A stretch of DNA of 64,000 nucleotides, from the NCBI GenBank assembly GCA_963737075.1, contig CAVTRI010000001.1, forward strand, positions 1,612,001 through 1,676,000, given 5' to 3'. The DNA comes from CAVTRI01 sp963737075. Its GTDB lineage: Bacteria; Actinomycetota; Acidimicrobiia; Acidimicrobiales; Palsa-688. How positions within the stretch are numbered: position 1 is the first letter of the stretch; the number at the start of each line of letters is the position of its first letter. Positions 24,770 through 33,296 of this stretch are shown here, in pieces. A program made the translations under genes and the position numbers. The notes below the pieces were generated by a model. It ran no database searches and was not told the DNA's origin. It worked only from the letters and a program-made list of their open reading frames with translations.

Positions 24770-25385
24770 CGAGTTGGCGGAGCGCGGCCCGCACCAACTC
24801 CTCCACGGAGCCCGCCTCCGGCAAGTCGGCCAAGGCGCCACGGATCTCGTCGGCTCCGTACCCGAGCCCGACGAGCGCGGCCCGCACTTCGCGCCGGTCG
24901 GCCGCCGCGCCGCCCGCTCCGTTGGATGCCGCCCGCCCAAGCGCGGCGAGTTCCGGGCCGTCGCCATCCACGTCCAGACGGGACTTGAGCTCAACGACCA
25001 ATCGGGCCGCCGTTTTCTTCCCGATACCAGGCACGAGCATCAACGTGTCGAGATCGTCTGTCGCCACCGCCCGGCGCAGCACGACCGGGGAATGCACCGA
25101 CAGCATTGCCAGCGCCACAGCGGGGCCGACCCCGTGCGCCCCGATCAGCACTTCGAAGCACGCCCGCTCCTCGTAGCTCGCGAAGCCGTACAGGACGATC
25201 GCGTCCTCCCGCACGTGGGTATGCACGTGCACGAACGCCGTCGCCCCCAGTTCGCCCAGTCGGCTCAGCGCCCCGGCGGGCACGACCACGCGATACCCGA
25301 CCCCGCCGACCTCCAGGAGCACCTCGGCGGTGTGGTCGCCCCGGGAGCGCCGGTCGAGGACGACGCCGCGCAGCGATCCGATCAC
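24756..25385 (-). CDS. ruvA: Holliday junction DNA helicase subunit RuvA
   Basis: A 209-residue RuvA with the OB-fold domain (MIGSLRGVVLDR), helix-hairpin-helix elements (AHGVGPAVALAML and VPGIGKKTAARLVVELK) and the flexible linker to the C-terminal three-helix domain that contacts RuvB. The GTG start overlaps ruvC as GTGA. ruvC-ruvA-ruvB lie in that order, with 76 bases between ruvA and ruvB. Confidence 0.94.
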   Translation of the reverse strand: MIGSLRGVVLDRRSRGDHTAEVLLEVGGVGYRVVVPAGALSRLGELGATAFVHVHTHVREDAIVLYGFASYEERACFEVLIGAHGVGPAVALAMLSVHSPVVLRRAVATDDLDTLMLVPGIGKKTAARLVVELKSRLDVDGDGPELAALGRAASNGAGGAAADRREVRAALVGLGYGADEIRGALADLPEAGSVEELVRAALRQLAVHR

Positions 25386-25885
25386 CGCCGCGCCCCGTCG
25401 CCTGCGGCGGCCAGGAGGCGGGCGCCGCTCAGGTGGCAGATCGCCAGGGCCAGGGCGTCAGCGCGGTCAGCCGGGCGAGGCGGCGTGTCCAGGTCCAGCA
25501 GCGCCTGGACCATCCGCTGCACCTGTTCCTTACCGGCACCGCCGTAGCCGGCGACCGCCTGCTTGACCTCGTTGGGGCTGTACTGGGCCACCGCGCAACC
25601 CGCCTTGCCGGCTGCGGCCAGCACCAGGCCGCTAGCCTGACCGACCGACATCGCCGTGCGGGCGTTGACCTGGAACAGGACGCGCTCGACGACGACCACG
25701 TCGGGGCGAAGCTCGGACAGCAGCGCGGTGAGATCGTCCCACAGGATCGCCAGCCGCACGCTGATCGGCTCGTCAACCGGCGTGACCAGATGGCCGTATG
25801 CCACCGCCCGCAGCCGGCCGCGCGCCTCGGCAACCGCGCCGTACCCGCACCGCGACAGCCCCGGATCGACCCCGAGAGCGAACAC
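25382..25885 (-). CDS. ruvC: Holliday junction endonuclease RuvC
   Basis: A 167-residue RNase H-fold resolvase that cuts Holliday junctions. The first catalytic aspartate is in ALGVDPGLSRCGYG, the glutamate in VVVVERVLFQ and the last aspartates in PADRADALALAICH. The GTG start at 25885 lies inside a LexA box and seven bases after a TAAGTT box, which points to SOS-controlled, leaderless expression. Confidence 0.95.
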   Translation of the reverse strand: MFALGVDPGLSRCGYGAVAEARGRLRAVAYGHLVTPVDEPISVRLAILWDDLTALLSELRPDVVVVERVLFQVNARTAMSVGQASGLVLAAAGKAGCAVAQYSPNEVKQAVAGYGGAGKEQVQRMVQALLDLDTPPRPADRADALALAICHLSGARLLAAAGDGARR

Positions 25886-25898
25886 TCGTTCGAACTTA
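25878..25898 (-). promoter_or_regulatory. LexA (SOS) box and -10 element of ruvCAB
   Basis: On the minus strand TCGAAC-GAGT-GTTCGC (25893-25878) matches the actinobacterial LexA consensus TCGAAC-N4-GTTCGA at 11 of 12 positions. It covers the ruvC start codon and abuts a TAAGTT box (25898-25893) placed seven bases before the GTG. LexA bound here would block the promoter. LexA control of ruvCAB is established in mycobacteria. Confidence 0.75.
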
Positions 25899-25909
25899 GC
25901 AGGTAACAG

Positions 25910-26404
25910 TCACGCCGCGGTGGACCGCACGGCGTCAAGGATCTGTGAGGCGGGCAGATAGGTCATGCTCGAGAGGGAGCGACGGGCGAAACTGATCATC
26001 CCCGTGCGGTCGATGACGAACACCGAGCGGCGGTAGAAGCCGAGCGGGCCGAGGATGTCGTAGGCCCGACCGACCGCCTTGTCGGTATCGGCCAGGAGGG
26101 GCAGCCGGAGGCCCTGGGCGGCCGCGAACGCCTCGTGGGTGGCGACATCCTGCGGGCTGAGGCACAGCACCGCGGCGCCGAGGGTCTCGAATTCGTTGAG
26201 GTCCTCGGAGTACGAGCGCAGTTGCTGCGTGCACACTGGTGAGTTGTCGGCGGGATAGAACACCAGCACCACGGCCTCGCCGCGGTAGTCCGATAGCGCG
26301 TACTCCCGGCTCCCGGTGCCGGCCAGGCGGAAGTCCGGCGCGGTGTCGCCGCGCCCCGGCCGCCGTCCTGCGGGTTCCTGGTCGGCGTCCACGTCCGAGG
26401 TCAC
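25910..26404 (-). CDS. bcp: Peroxiredoxin, Bcp/AhpC-TSA type
   Basis: A 164-residue thiol peroxidase. The peroxidatic cysteine is in the FYPADNSPVCTQQLRSY loop; the usual Bcp resolving cysteine five residues later is absent, so it is probably a 1-Cys type or uses another partner. The GTG start overlaps the yebC stop as GTGA. It would detoxify hydroperoxides in the cytoplasm; as a mycothiol producer the organism may use mycothiol or thioredoxin as reductant. Confidence 0.88.
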   Translation of the reverse strand: MTSDVDADQEPAGRRPGRGDTAPDFRLAGTGSREYALSDYRGEAVVLVFYPADNSPVCTQQLRSYSEDLNEFETLGAAVLCLSPQDVATHEAFAAAQGLRLPLLADTDKAVGRAYDILGPLGFYRRSVFVIDRTGMISFARRSLSSMTYLPASQILDAVRSTAA

Positions 26405-27168
26405 ACGCTCACCAGCTCCAGGATGTTGTCCGGGATGTCGAAGTTGGCGTAGACGTTCTGAACGTCGTCGTGCTCTTCAAGCAGGTCCACGACCCGCAGG
26501 ACTTTCTTGGCGTCCGCCTCGTTCTCGAGCGGGATCGTGGTCGACGGCAACATCGTGGCCTCGGCGGATTCGACCGGATACCCGGCAGTCTCGATGGCGT
26601 CGCGAAGGGCGTGCACCGCCGCCGGGGGGCTGGTCACCTGCCACGCCTCCCCGTTGTCGGTGATGTCATCGGCTCCGGCGTCGAGCGCCGAGAGCATGAG
26701 GTCGTCGTCGGTGATCGCGTCACCGCCGGACCCTTTCTTCGGTACGAGGACAACGCCTTTGCGCTCGAACTGCCAGCTCACCGCGCCCGGCTCGGCCATG
26801 GAGCCCCCGTTCTTGGTGAAGATAGACCGGACATCGGCGCCCGTCCGGTTGCGGTTATCCGTCAGCACCTCCACGATGACCGCCACGCCCGCGGGAGCGT
26901 AGCCTTCGTAGGCCACCTGCTCGTAGCGGACACCTTCCAGCTCACCGGTGCCCCGCTTGATGGCCCGCTCGATGGTGTCGAGAGGAACAGAGTTTTCTCG
27001 CGCCTTCTGGAACATGGTCCGCAGCGTCGGGTTGGTGTCGGGATCGCCGCCGCCTTCGCGGGCTGCCACCTCCACCTGGCGGATCAGTTTGGCGAACAGC
27101 TTGCCCCGCGCCTTGTCCGCCGCCCCTTTCTTGTGCTTGATCGTCGCCCACTTGGAATGGCCCGACAT
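26401..27168 (-). CDS. yebC: YebC/PmpR-family protein (TACO1-like)
   Basis: A 255-residue YebC protein, DNA-binding regulator or translation factor depending on the member. The N-terminus MSGHSKWATIKHKKGAADKA, the middle YEGYAPAGVAVIVEVLTDN and the C-terminal DDVQNVYANFDI are diagnostic. The ATG at 27168 follows AGGAGG at the ideal distance, so the long upstream extension of the frame is not used. Located next to pdxT as in mycobacteria. Confidence 0.95.
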   Translation of the reverse strand: MSGHSKWATIKHKKGAADKARGKLFAKLIRQVEVAAREGGGDPDTNPTLRTMFQKARENSVPLDTIERAIKRGTGELEGVRYEQVAYEGYAPAGVAVIVEVLTDNRNRTGADVRSIFTKNGGSMAEPGAVSWQFERKGVVLVPKKGSGGDAITDDDLMLSALDAGADDITDNGEAWQVTSPPAAVHALRDAIETAGYPVESAEATMLPSTTIPLENEADAKKVLRVVDLLEEHDDVQNVYANFDIPDNILELVSV

Positions 27169-27197
27169 GTCCTGCCTCCTCTCCCTCGTGTCCCTTT

Positions 27198-27815
27198 TTA
27201 CGTCCCGGCCGGGACGGGCGTCTCTACGAACAAGGCGTGGAGGCGCACGTCGCCCGTCAGCTCCGGATGGAACGCCGACACCAGCACCGAACCTTGGCGG
27301 CAGACGACGGGGCGGCCCACGCCGTCTCGATCGGGCGTCGCCGCCAGCACTTCGACGTCGGGCCCGGCTCGTTCGACGAGCGGCGCCCGGATGAAGACGG
27401 CATGCAGCGGCGGACCGCCCTCGAGCTCGGCGCCGCGAAGGTCCAGATCCGTCTCGAAGGAGTCCACCTGGCGCCCGAACGCGTTGCGTCGCACCGCGAT
27501 GTCGATGGCGCCCAGCGGTTCCTGGTCCGGTCGTGCGTCGAGCAGCTCCGTGGCCAAAAGGATCATCCCGGCACACGTCCCGAAGGCGGGCATGCCGGCC
27601 CGGAGCCGCTCCTCGAGGGGACCCCGTAGCCCCGACGACCGCAGCAGCAGCGACACCGTGGTGGACTCGCCCCCGGGCAGAATCAGCCGTTCGACGCTGT
27701 CGAGGTCGGCAGGCGTGCGGACCTCCACCGACATGGCGCCCAGGTCAGCGAGGACCCGGCAGTGCTCCCGGACGTCGCCCTGCAAGGCCAATACCCCAAT
27801 GCGAAGGCTGCTCAC
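27198..27815 (-). CDS. pdxT: PLP synthase glutaminase subunit PdxT
   Basis: A 205-residue glutamine amidotransferase that supplies ammonia to PdxS for pyridoxal 5'-phosphate synthesis. The fold begins IGVLALQGDVREH, with LILPGGESTT, the nucleophile GTCAGMILLA and the His-Glu pair in AFHPELTGD. I chose GTG 27815 rather than the longer frame, which would overlap pdxS by 65 bases. Confidence 0.94.
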   Translation of the reverse strand: MSSLRIGVLALQGDVREHCRVLADLGAMSVEVRTPADLDSVERLILPGGESTTVSLLLRSSGLRGPLEERLRAGMPAFGTCAGMILLATELLDARPDQEPLGAIDIAVRRNAFGRQVDSFETDLDLRGAELEGGPPLHAVFIRAPLVERAGPDVEVLAATPDRDGVGRPVVCRQGSVLVSAFHPELTGDVRLHALFVETPVPAGT

Positions 27816-27834
27816 CTGGGGGCACCTTTCGGCC

Positions 27835-28731
27835 CTACCACCCGCGCTCGGACAGCCGCATTTCGACCTGGCCCGCCTCCTGGCCACGCATCGGCTCACC
27901 GAGACCGCGGCTCACCTTGGCGACGATCTGCGGGTCCTTGTAATGGGTCGTTGCCTCCACGATGGCCCGTGCAAATCGGGGCGGATCACCGCTCTTGAAG
28001 ATGCCAGACCCGACGAAGCAAGCCTCGGCGCCGAGCTGCATGACCAACGCAGCATCCGCCGGAGTGGCGATCCCCCCTGCGCAGAACAGCGGCACCGGTA
28101 GCCGCCCCGTCTCGGCCAACTCGGCGACCAGTGTCACCGGCGCCTGCAGCGTCTTCGCCCACCCGTAGACCTCGGCCGAGTCGGCTTGGGTGATCTTGCG
28201 GATGTCGCCGAGGATGGCGCGAAGGTGGCGGACCGCCTCTTTGATGTCGCCGGTACCAGCTTCGCCTTTGGAGCGGATCATGGCCGCCCCTTCGGAGATC
28301 CGTCGTAGCGCCTCCCCCAGGTTGGTCGCACCGCAGACGAACGGGACCGTGAACTTCCATTTGTCGATGTGGTGCAGTTCGTCGGCGGGCGTCAGCACCT
28401 CGCTCTCGTCGACGTAGTCGACGCCGAGCGCCTCGAGAACCTGCGCCTCGGCGAAGTGGCCGATGCGGGCCTTCGCCATGACGGGAACGGTGACCGCAGC
28501 CTTGATGGCCTCGATGAGCGAAGGGTCGCTCATGCGGGCCACTCCGCCGTCTCGACGGATGTCGGCCGGCACGCGCTCCAAGGCCATGACCGCGGCGGCG
28601 CCGGCATCCTCGGCGATGCGGGCCTGCTCGGCGGTGACCACGTCCATGATGACCCCGCCCCGGAGCATCTCGGCCAGACCACGCTTCACCAGGTCCGTGC
28701 CCGTCCGGCGGGTCGCGTCAACAGCTGCCAT
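27835..28731 (-). CDS. pdxS: PLP synthase subunit PdxS
   Basis: A 298-residue TIM-barrel enzyme that makes PLP from ribose 5-phosphate, glyceraldehyde 3-phosphate and ammonia. The RGGVIMDVVTAEQARIAEDA start, the catalytic lysine region VPVMAKARIGHF and the GGIATPADAALVMQLGAE phosphate-binding loop are present. ATG at 28731, seven bases after TAGAAT. Followed after 19 bases by pdxT. Confidence 0.96.
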   Translation of the reverse strand: MAAVDATRRTGTDLVKRGLAEMLRGGVIMDVVTAEQARIAEDAGAAAVMALERVPADIRRDGGVARMSDPSLIEAIKAAVTVPVMAKARIGHFAEAQVLEALGVDYVDESEVLTPADELHHIDKWKFTVPFVCGATNLGEALRRISEGAAMIRSKGEAGTGDIKEAVRHLRAILGDIRKITQADSAEVYGWAKTLQAPVTLVAELAETGRLPVPLFCAGGIATPADAALVMQLGAEACFVGSGIFKSGDPPRFARAIVEATTHYKDPQIVAKVSRGLGEPMRGQEAGQVEMRLSERGW

Positions 28732-28738
28732 GCGTGCA

Positions 28739-28744
28739 ATTCTA
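28739..28744 (-). promoter_or_regulatory. Candidate -10 box of pdxS-pdxT (leaderless)
   Basis: TAGAAT, one mismatch from TATAAT, is separated by seven bases from the pdxS ATG on the minus strand with no Shine-Dalgarno between. Confidence 0.5.
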
Positions 28745-28765
28745 CGGGCGGCGCCGGGCCGGCCG

Positions 28766-29894
28766 TCAGTGGATAGCGGGGATCGTTCCCGCCTGGGTGA
28801 GCTCGACCCACGTCCGGCCGGGGGCCAACGCGATCGGCTGACCGGCGGCGTCGGTGTAGGTCGTCACCAGGCTGAGGCCGGTGCGCGCCCACGTCCCCTG
28901 CACCACCGCGCCGCCACTGAAGATCCATGCGGGGCCGGACCCCACGAGCAGTCCCTCAGGGATGGGCGTCGGCCCGGGCTCGTCGGCGATGGCGGATGTG
29001 ATGTAAGGCACCGCTTGCACGACGATGTTCGTCGTCGTCAGCGGTGCTCCGGTGGAGTCCACGTCGGGCTGGCCGTTTTGCCCACGCGACCACAGCCCGG
29101 TAGCGGCGTTGAAGGTCCAGGTGACGGACGTCGCCGGCCAGCTGATGTCCACCTGGCTCGCCGGACGGGTGCCGGCTGCCGTCAGCGGGGTGCCGGCGGC
29201 GCGGTAGGCGAAGAGAGCGGGGGGCGGTCCGGCCGGCTTGTCATCGGCCGCGTCTGCGGCCACGTTGGTGTAGATGTTGTGCGGCGCCGCCCTCGAGCCG
29301 ATCACGAAGAACAAGCCGAACTTGTTGTCGATGTCGATGTCGTCTATTGGCTGGGCGCGCAGCTGCGGGAGGAAGAGCCCGTTGGCACCAGCGAACGCCA
29401 GCGCCGGGTGGTTGAGGTTGTCTACGAGCGCGATGTCGGTCAGCCGGCCCGATCGGACCGGCCCCACCGTGGCCGGGTACGCGGACTGGAACACCGCCGC
29501 GAGCCGGGTCAGGCCGCCCTCCACAAGTTCTTCGTAGACGACGTCGGCCTGGTTGACGCCCGACTGAGGGCGGGCGGCGTCAACGTTGTCGACCTTGACG
29601 ACGACAGCCGGCGCGCTCGAGCTGGGCCGCGTTCGGCGGCGGCAGGCCGGTAAGTGGCGCCACGGCAGGCCGGGGGATGGTGGTCGTGGGCACCACGGTG
29701 GTCCTGTTCGGGACCGATCTCCTCCAGTGCGCGGGTGCGACTGGAGGCGCCGGGGACACCGTGTTGCGTCGATGGGCGTTGGCGCAGGCGGCGGTGAGAC
29801 AGAGGGCGGCCGACAGGGAGGCGCTCAACGCGACCTTCGCCCGGCGGCTCGCAGCTGGCCTGGCGGAGATCTCCGGCTTCGCCTTCCGATTCAC
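28766..29894 (-). pseudogene. DUF3048 (YerB-like) lipoprotein gene with a +1 frameshift
   Basis: The 5' part starts at GTG 29894, has a lipoprotein signal peptide (ALSASLSAALCLTAAC lipobox), a threonine/proline linker and the DUF3048 beginning PLTGLPPPNAAQLERA, then reaches a TGA at 29580. The domain resumes in the +1 frame (AVVVKVDN, ARPQSGVNQADVVYEELVEG) and runs to 28766. Deleting one G near 29608 joins them as LERA-AVVVKVDN. The match on both sides is exact, so this is either a very recent mutation or a sequence error. The intact product would be an extracellular lipoprotein of about 375 residues with unknown function. Confidence 0.75.
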
Positions 29895-29907
29895 GGTTGC
29901 GTCGTTT

Positions 29908-30657
29908 TCACAGCTCCCGGAGCGCCTCGACACGCTCACCCAGCGGCAGCCGACCTGGGTGGCGGTCGTCCGTGCCCGGGGCATCACCTGGGGGCGCCGC
30001 AGGATCGGCCAACCAGAGGTGGGCGAGACCCCGACGCAGGCCGGTGAGCTTGGTGCCGTGAGCCGCCATCTTCTCGAGCGCCGACTCCAGCCCGGGCGGG
30101 TACCGGGTGAGCGATACCGCGAGTTGGTCGGCGACTGCCTCACGGTCAGGTGTTAGGGCGAAGCGCGCCCCCCAGCCCCTGGTGGCGGCGAGGACGGTCC
30201 CCGGGAGGGTGTCTCCCCGGCGGATCTGCACCACCACCTCCGCCAGGACGCCTTCGAGCTCGATGCGGGTCAGGCGGTCGAGCAGACCTTGGGTCACCGC
30301 CACCATGGCCCGGTCGGGACGGAGGCCGGACGCCATGGCGTTGAGGGTCGGCTGGTCGAGCACCCGCAGCGGGGGTACCCGGATCCCGGCTCCCGCAGCC
30401 AGGCCCTCGACGAGGTTGATCAGCCGTGCATCGCGGACCGGGTCAGGCCGACGGCCGTCGAGCGCCGCGCTCACCCGCCAGTCGCCGCCGAAGCGCGCCC
30501 ACGCCGCGGCGGCGGCGGTGACCACCACGAACAGCACGAGTGCGATGACCCAACCGGCCGCCAACCCGATCAAGCCGACGACGAGGCCGGGCGGCAGGGC
30601 GAAAGCCGCCACGGTGCGGGCGACCCGCGCGCTTTGGTGCTGATCGCCGCCCCGCAT
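29908..30657 (-). CDS. M48/HtpX-like membrane protein lacking the HExxH zinc motif
   Basis: A 249-residue protein with two adjacent hydrophobic segments near residues 15-53 followed by an M48-like domain. The family framework PPLRVLDQPTLNAMASG and LTRIELEGVLAEVVVQIRRGD is clear, but where M48 enzymes have H-E-x-x-H this one has E-V-V-V-Q (residues 140-144). The distal DREAVAD and LTRYPPGLESALEKM segments are kept. It is therefore probably a non-catalytic relative. It lies 13 bases upstream of the DUF3048 gene and follows pimA in the same direction. ATG at 30657. Confidence 0.72.
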   Translation of the reverse strand: MRGGDQHQSARVARTVAAFALPPGLVVGLIGLAAGWVIALVLFVVVTAAAAAWARFGGDWRVSAALDGRRPDPVRDARLINLVEGLAAGAGIRVPPLRVLDQPTLNAMASGLRPDRAMVAVTQGLLDRLTRIELEGVLAEVVVQIRRGDTLPGTVLAATRGWGARFALTPDREAVADQLAVSLTRYPPGLESALEKMAAHGTKLTGLRRGLAHLWLADPAAPPGDAPGTDDRHPGRLPLGERVEALREL

Positions 30658-30751
30658 TGGCCGCCTAGCGTAGACCGTCCACCGCGCCATTTGGCCCGGC
30701 GGCTGACGCACGGGCGCACCCGGAAGCATGTTCGGGACGACGCGGGCGCGT

Positions 30752-31948
30752 TCAGGCGTCCGATCGGTTGCCGGCCGGTGTCCCGTGACGGGCCCGGGCC
30801 GCACTTGCGGCGGCTGCTCGCCATCGACGGGTGCTCAGGCGCGACAAACGGGGCCCGCGCGGCACGCCCCGACGGGCGGTGCGGACGGCCTGCCCGTACA
30901 GATCGAGGTAGCGCCTCGCCAGCGCGTCCAGCGAAAATGTGGCTGCCCGTTGGGACGCACTCTCGACGCGGGCGGCGACGACCTCGCCGCCGGCAAGCGC
31001 TTCTTTCAAGGCCCCGGCCAGAGCGGCCTCATCGCCCGCCGGCACCAGGATGGCGTCCCGGTCTGCCCGGGCCACGCGTCGGTAGCCCGACAGATCGCTG
31101 GCCACGACTGGGGTCCCGGCGGCCATCGCCTCCAGCAGGACGACGCCGAAGCTCTCACCGTGGAGAGACGGGGCGCAGAGCACGGTGGCCGCCCGCAGTC
31201 GCCGGCGTTTTTCTGCGTCGGTAATCACGCCGAGCCACTCGACCCGATCGTCACTGGCGGTGGCGTTTCGCAGCCGACCGGTCTCTGGCCCTTCCCCCGC
31301 GACCCACATACGGACGTCGGGGCCGAGGTAGGCCAGGGCGTCGAGCAGGACGGCCAGTCCTTTCCGTGCCTCGTGGCGGCCGATGAACAGGATGGTCGGG
31401 CGGTCCGTCGGCCACGGCTCGGCGGAGCCATAGGCGATGTGGTCGATGCCGTTCCACACCAGCTCGTACCGGCCGCCGAGCACCCGCTCTGCGGTTGCCT
31501 TTGCCTCAGATGACACCGCGGCGCGTACCGTCAGCCGGTCCACCGTCAGCGACGTGACCGCTCTCGCCGCCCGGTACCACAGCCCGTCGCCGGCGCGGTG
31601 GAAGGTGCCGACCAGCGGCCCGTCGCTGAATATCAGCGCCGTCAGTGTCGGCCCGGGCACCAGCGGCTCGTGCAAGTGCACGACGTCGAACGCCTCGTCG
31701 CGCAGCGCCCGGATGGTCCGCAGGGCGGCGGCCGGGTCGGGGGCGATGGCTGCCATGGATCCATTGGCCGCCTGTGGGACCGAGTTCCCGAGCGGCGTGA
31801 TCGCCGGCTCCGGCGGCGGTCCGTCGCAGGGCCCGAGCACCCGGGCGTCCACGCCGAGGCCCCGCAACGCACGGCCGAGGCCGAGCGCCTGGCCCTGCAC
31901 GCCGCCAGGAAGGGTCAGGCTGTACGGGCAGACGATGCCGACGCGCAC
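30752..31948 (-). CDS. pimA: Phosphatidylinositol mannosyltransferase PimA-like (GT4)
   Basis: A 398-residue GT-B glycosyltransferase adding the first mannose to phosphatidylinositol at the cytoplasmic face. The N-terminus VGIVCPYSLTLPGGVQGQ, the LHEPLVPGPTLTAL and VGTFHRAG segments and the donor-site motif ESFGVVLLEAMAAGTPVVAS match PimA and GT4 enzymes. The last 40 residues are basic. The GTG start lies ten bases after the hydrolase gene, so the two are likely co-transcribed. Its mycobacterial neighbours patA and pgsA lie upstream here too, across a four-gene insertion. Confidence 0.85.
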   Translation of the reverse strand: MRVGIVCPYSLTLPGGVQGQALGLGRALRGLGVDARVLGPCDGPPPEPAITPLGNSVPQAANGSMAAIAPDPAAALRTIRALRDEAFDVVHLHEPLVPGPTLTALIFSDGPLVGTFHRAGDGLWYRAARAVTSLTVDRLTVRAAVSSEAKATAERVLGGRYELVWNGIDHIAYGSAEPWPTDRPTILFIGRHEARKGLAVLLDALAYLGPDVRMWVAGEGPETGRLRNATASDDRVEWLGVITDAEKRRRLRAATVLCAPSLHGESFGVVLLEAMAAGTPVVASDLSGYRRVARADRDAILVPAGDEAALAGALKEALAGGEVVAARVESASQRAATFSLDALARRYLDLYGQAVRTARRGVPRGPRLSRLSTRRWRAAAASAARARHGTPAGNRSDA

Positions 31949-31958
31949 CGGGGGCAGG

Positions 31959-33254
31959 CTACTCGCCGCTGCTCACGCGCCGGGTGCCTTCCTCTGCGCG
32001 GGCGGTCTCCTGATGCTCGCTGCGCACGACCGCCAGGAAGCGCTCGACCGCGTGCGCGGTGTGGCTCGCGCGCACAGAAGGCAGGACGTCGAAGGCGTGC
32101 TGAGCGAGAGGCATTTCGGCGTACAGGACAGCCTGCTTTGACGTGTTCCGTAGCTCATGGACGAACGTGCGCGCTTGTTCGATCGGGACGATCGAGTCGT
32201 TGGTGCCGTGGAGCACGAAGAACGGTGGCGCGTGCGCACCCACATGGGCCAGGGGCGACGCCTGCTCCCATCGTGCACGGTCGTCCTCGAATGGCGTCTT
32301 GAACACGTACTTCTGGAGAAATGGGTTCAGGTCGTCCCGGCCCATCCCGTAGCGGTTGGCGAAGTCGTACACGCCGTAGAACGGCACGGCACAGGTGACA
32401 GAGGTGTCAACCTCCTCGAAGCCGGGCTGCCACTCCTCCAGGTTCGGGGTGAGCGCGGCCAGCGCACAGAGATGACCACCGGCTGAGCCGCCGGTGATCA
32501 CCACGAAGTTGGGGTCCCCGCCGTGGTCCGCGATGTTGGTCTTTACCCACGCCAATGCCCGCTTGACGTCCACGATGTGATCCGGCCAGGTGGCACGGGG
32601 GCTCAGACGGTAGTTGGGGGCTACGCATACCCATCCCCGCTCGGCGAGATGCGCCATGAGCGGTTCGCCCTGTCCCTCCTTGCGACCGGTCACCCACGCT
32701 CCGCCGTGGATCTGCACGAGCACGGGCGCCAGGGCGCCCGCCGTGACGTCTCGCCGCCGCCAAACATCGAGCAGATTGCGCCGGCCCAATGCACCGTAGG
32801 GGACATCGCGGTTGATCCGATAGCGCCGCCGCACCGTGAAATCCGGAAGGAGGATCTGCCGTCGCGTCAGCGGCACTTCCGGGGCGGGCACGAGGCCCGC
32901 GGTCATCCGCTGTCGGTAGTCCGCGCCCAACTGATCAGTGAGTGCCGCCTCGAGGACATCCGAGGAGCGGACTGCCTCTGCGTAGAGTCGCCCGAGCCCT
33001 ACGGCCGAGCCGGCCGCCGCAGCCATACCAAGGCGACCCGCTAAGCCGCGATAGGCACCCTTACGGGCGAAGACCGCGGCTGCCAGGCCCTGCAGCGCGA
33101 ACGCCTGCAGCGGGAGCTCCGACGTCGGGAGCCCCGACATGAACGACGGCAGCGCTAATCGACCTCGACGCCCGAACGGCCGGAGCGCGTTGGCCGTGGT
33201 AGCCGCGCCAGCGGCAGTCGTCAGCAAGAAACGAACATTCCTCGGCGGCCGCAT
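31959..33254 (-). CDS. HSL-type alpha/beta hydrolase (carboxylesterase) with N-terminal extension
   Basis: A 431-residue esterase/lipase. The oxyanion motif is QIHGGAWV, the nucleophile elbow is GGSAGG, and the acid and histidine are probably in NDSIVP and QHAFDV. About 160 residues with a hydrophobic part (LALPSF to LGRLYAEA) precede the catalytic domain and may attach it to the membrane. ATG at 33254 lies six bases after TATGTT. It is divergent from a Baeyer-Villiger monooxygenase and directly upstream of pimA. Hydrolysis of the ester made by that monooxygenase is a reasonable inference. Confidence 0.83.
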   Translation of the reverse strand: MRPPRNVRFLLTTAAGAATTANALRPFGRRGRLALPSFMSGLPTSELPLQAFALQGLAAAVFARKGAYRGLAGRLGMAAAAGSAVGLGRLYAEAVRSSDVLEAALTDQLGADYRQRMTAGLVPAPEVPLTRRQILLPDFTVRRRYRINRDVPYGALGRRNLLDVWRRRDVTAGALAPVLVQIHGGAWVTGRKEGQGEPLMAHLAERGWVCVAPNYRLSPRATWPDHIVDVKRALAWVKTNIADHGGDPNFVVITGGSAGGHLCALAALTPNLEEWQPGFEEVDTSVTCAVPFYGVYDFANRYGMGRDDLNPFLQKYVFKTPFEDDRARWEQASPLAHVGAHAPPFFVLHGTNDSIVPIEQARTFVHELRNTSKQAVLYAEMPLAQHAFDVLPSVRASHTAHAVERFLAVVRSEHQETARAEEGTRRVSSGE

Positions 33255-33260
33255 CCGCTC

Positions 33261-33296
33261 AACATACTCGGCGTCCGAAGAGCGGCTGCCTATGAT
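33261..33296. promoter_or_regulatory. Compact divergent promoter between hydrolase and monooxygenase
   Basis: Only 37 bases separate the two start codons. On the minus strand TATGTT (33266-33261) lies six bases before the hydrolase ATG. On the plus strand TATGAT (33291-33296) could be a -10 box for the monooxygenase; if so, translation would start at a later ATG (33328) rather than at the ATG embedded in the box. Confidence 0.4.

Noticed and set aside
27169..27576. Long N-terminal extension of YebC
   Set aside because: Antisense to pdxT and preceded by no ribosome-binding site; the internal ATG has a perfect AGGAGG.
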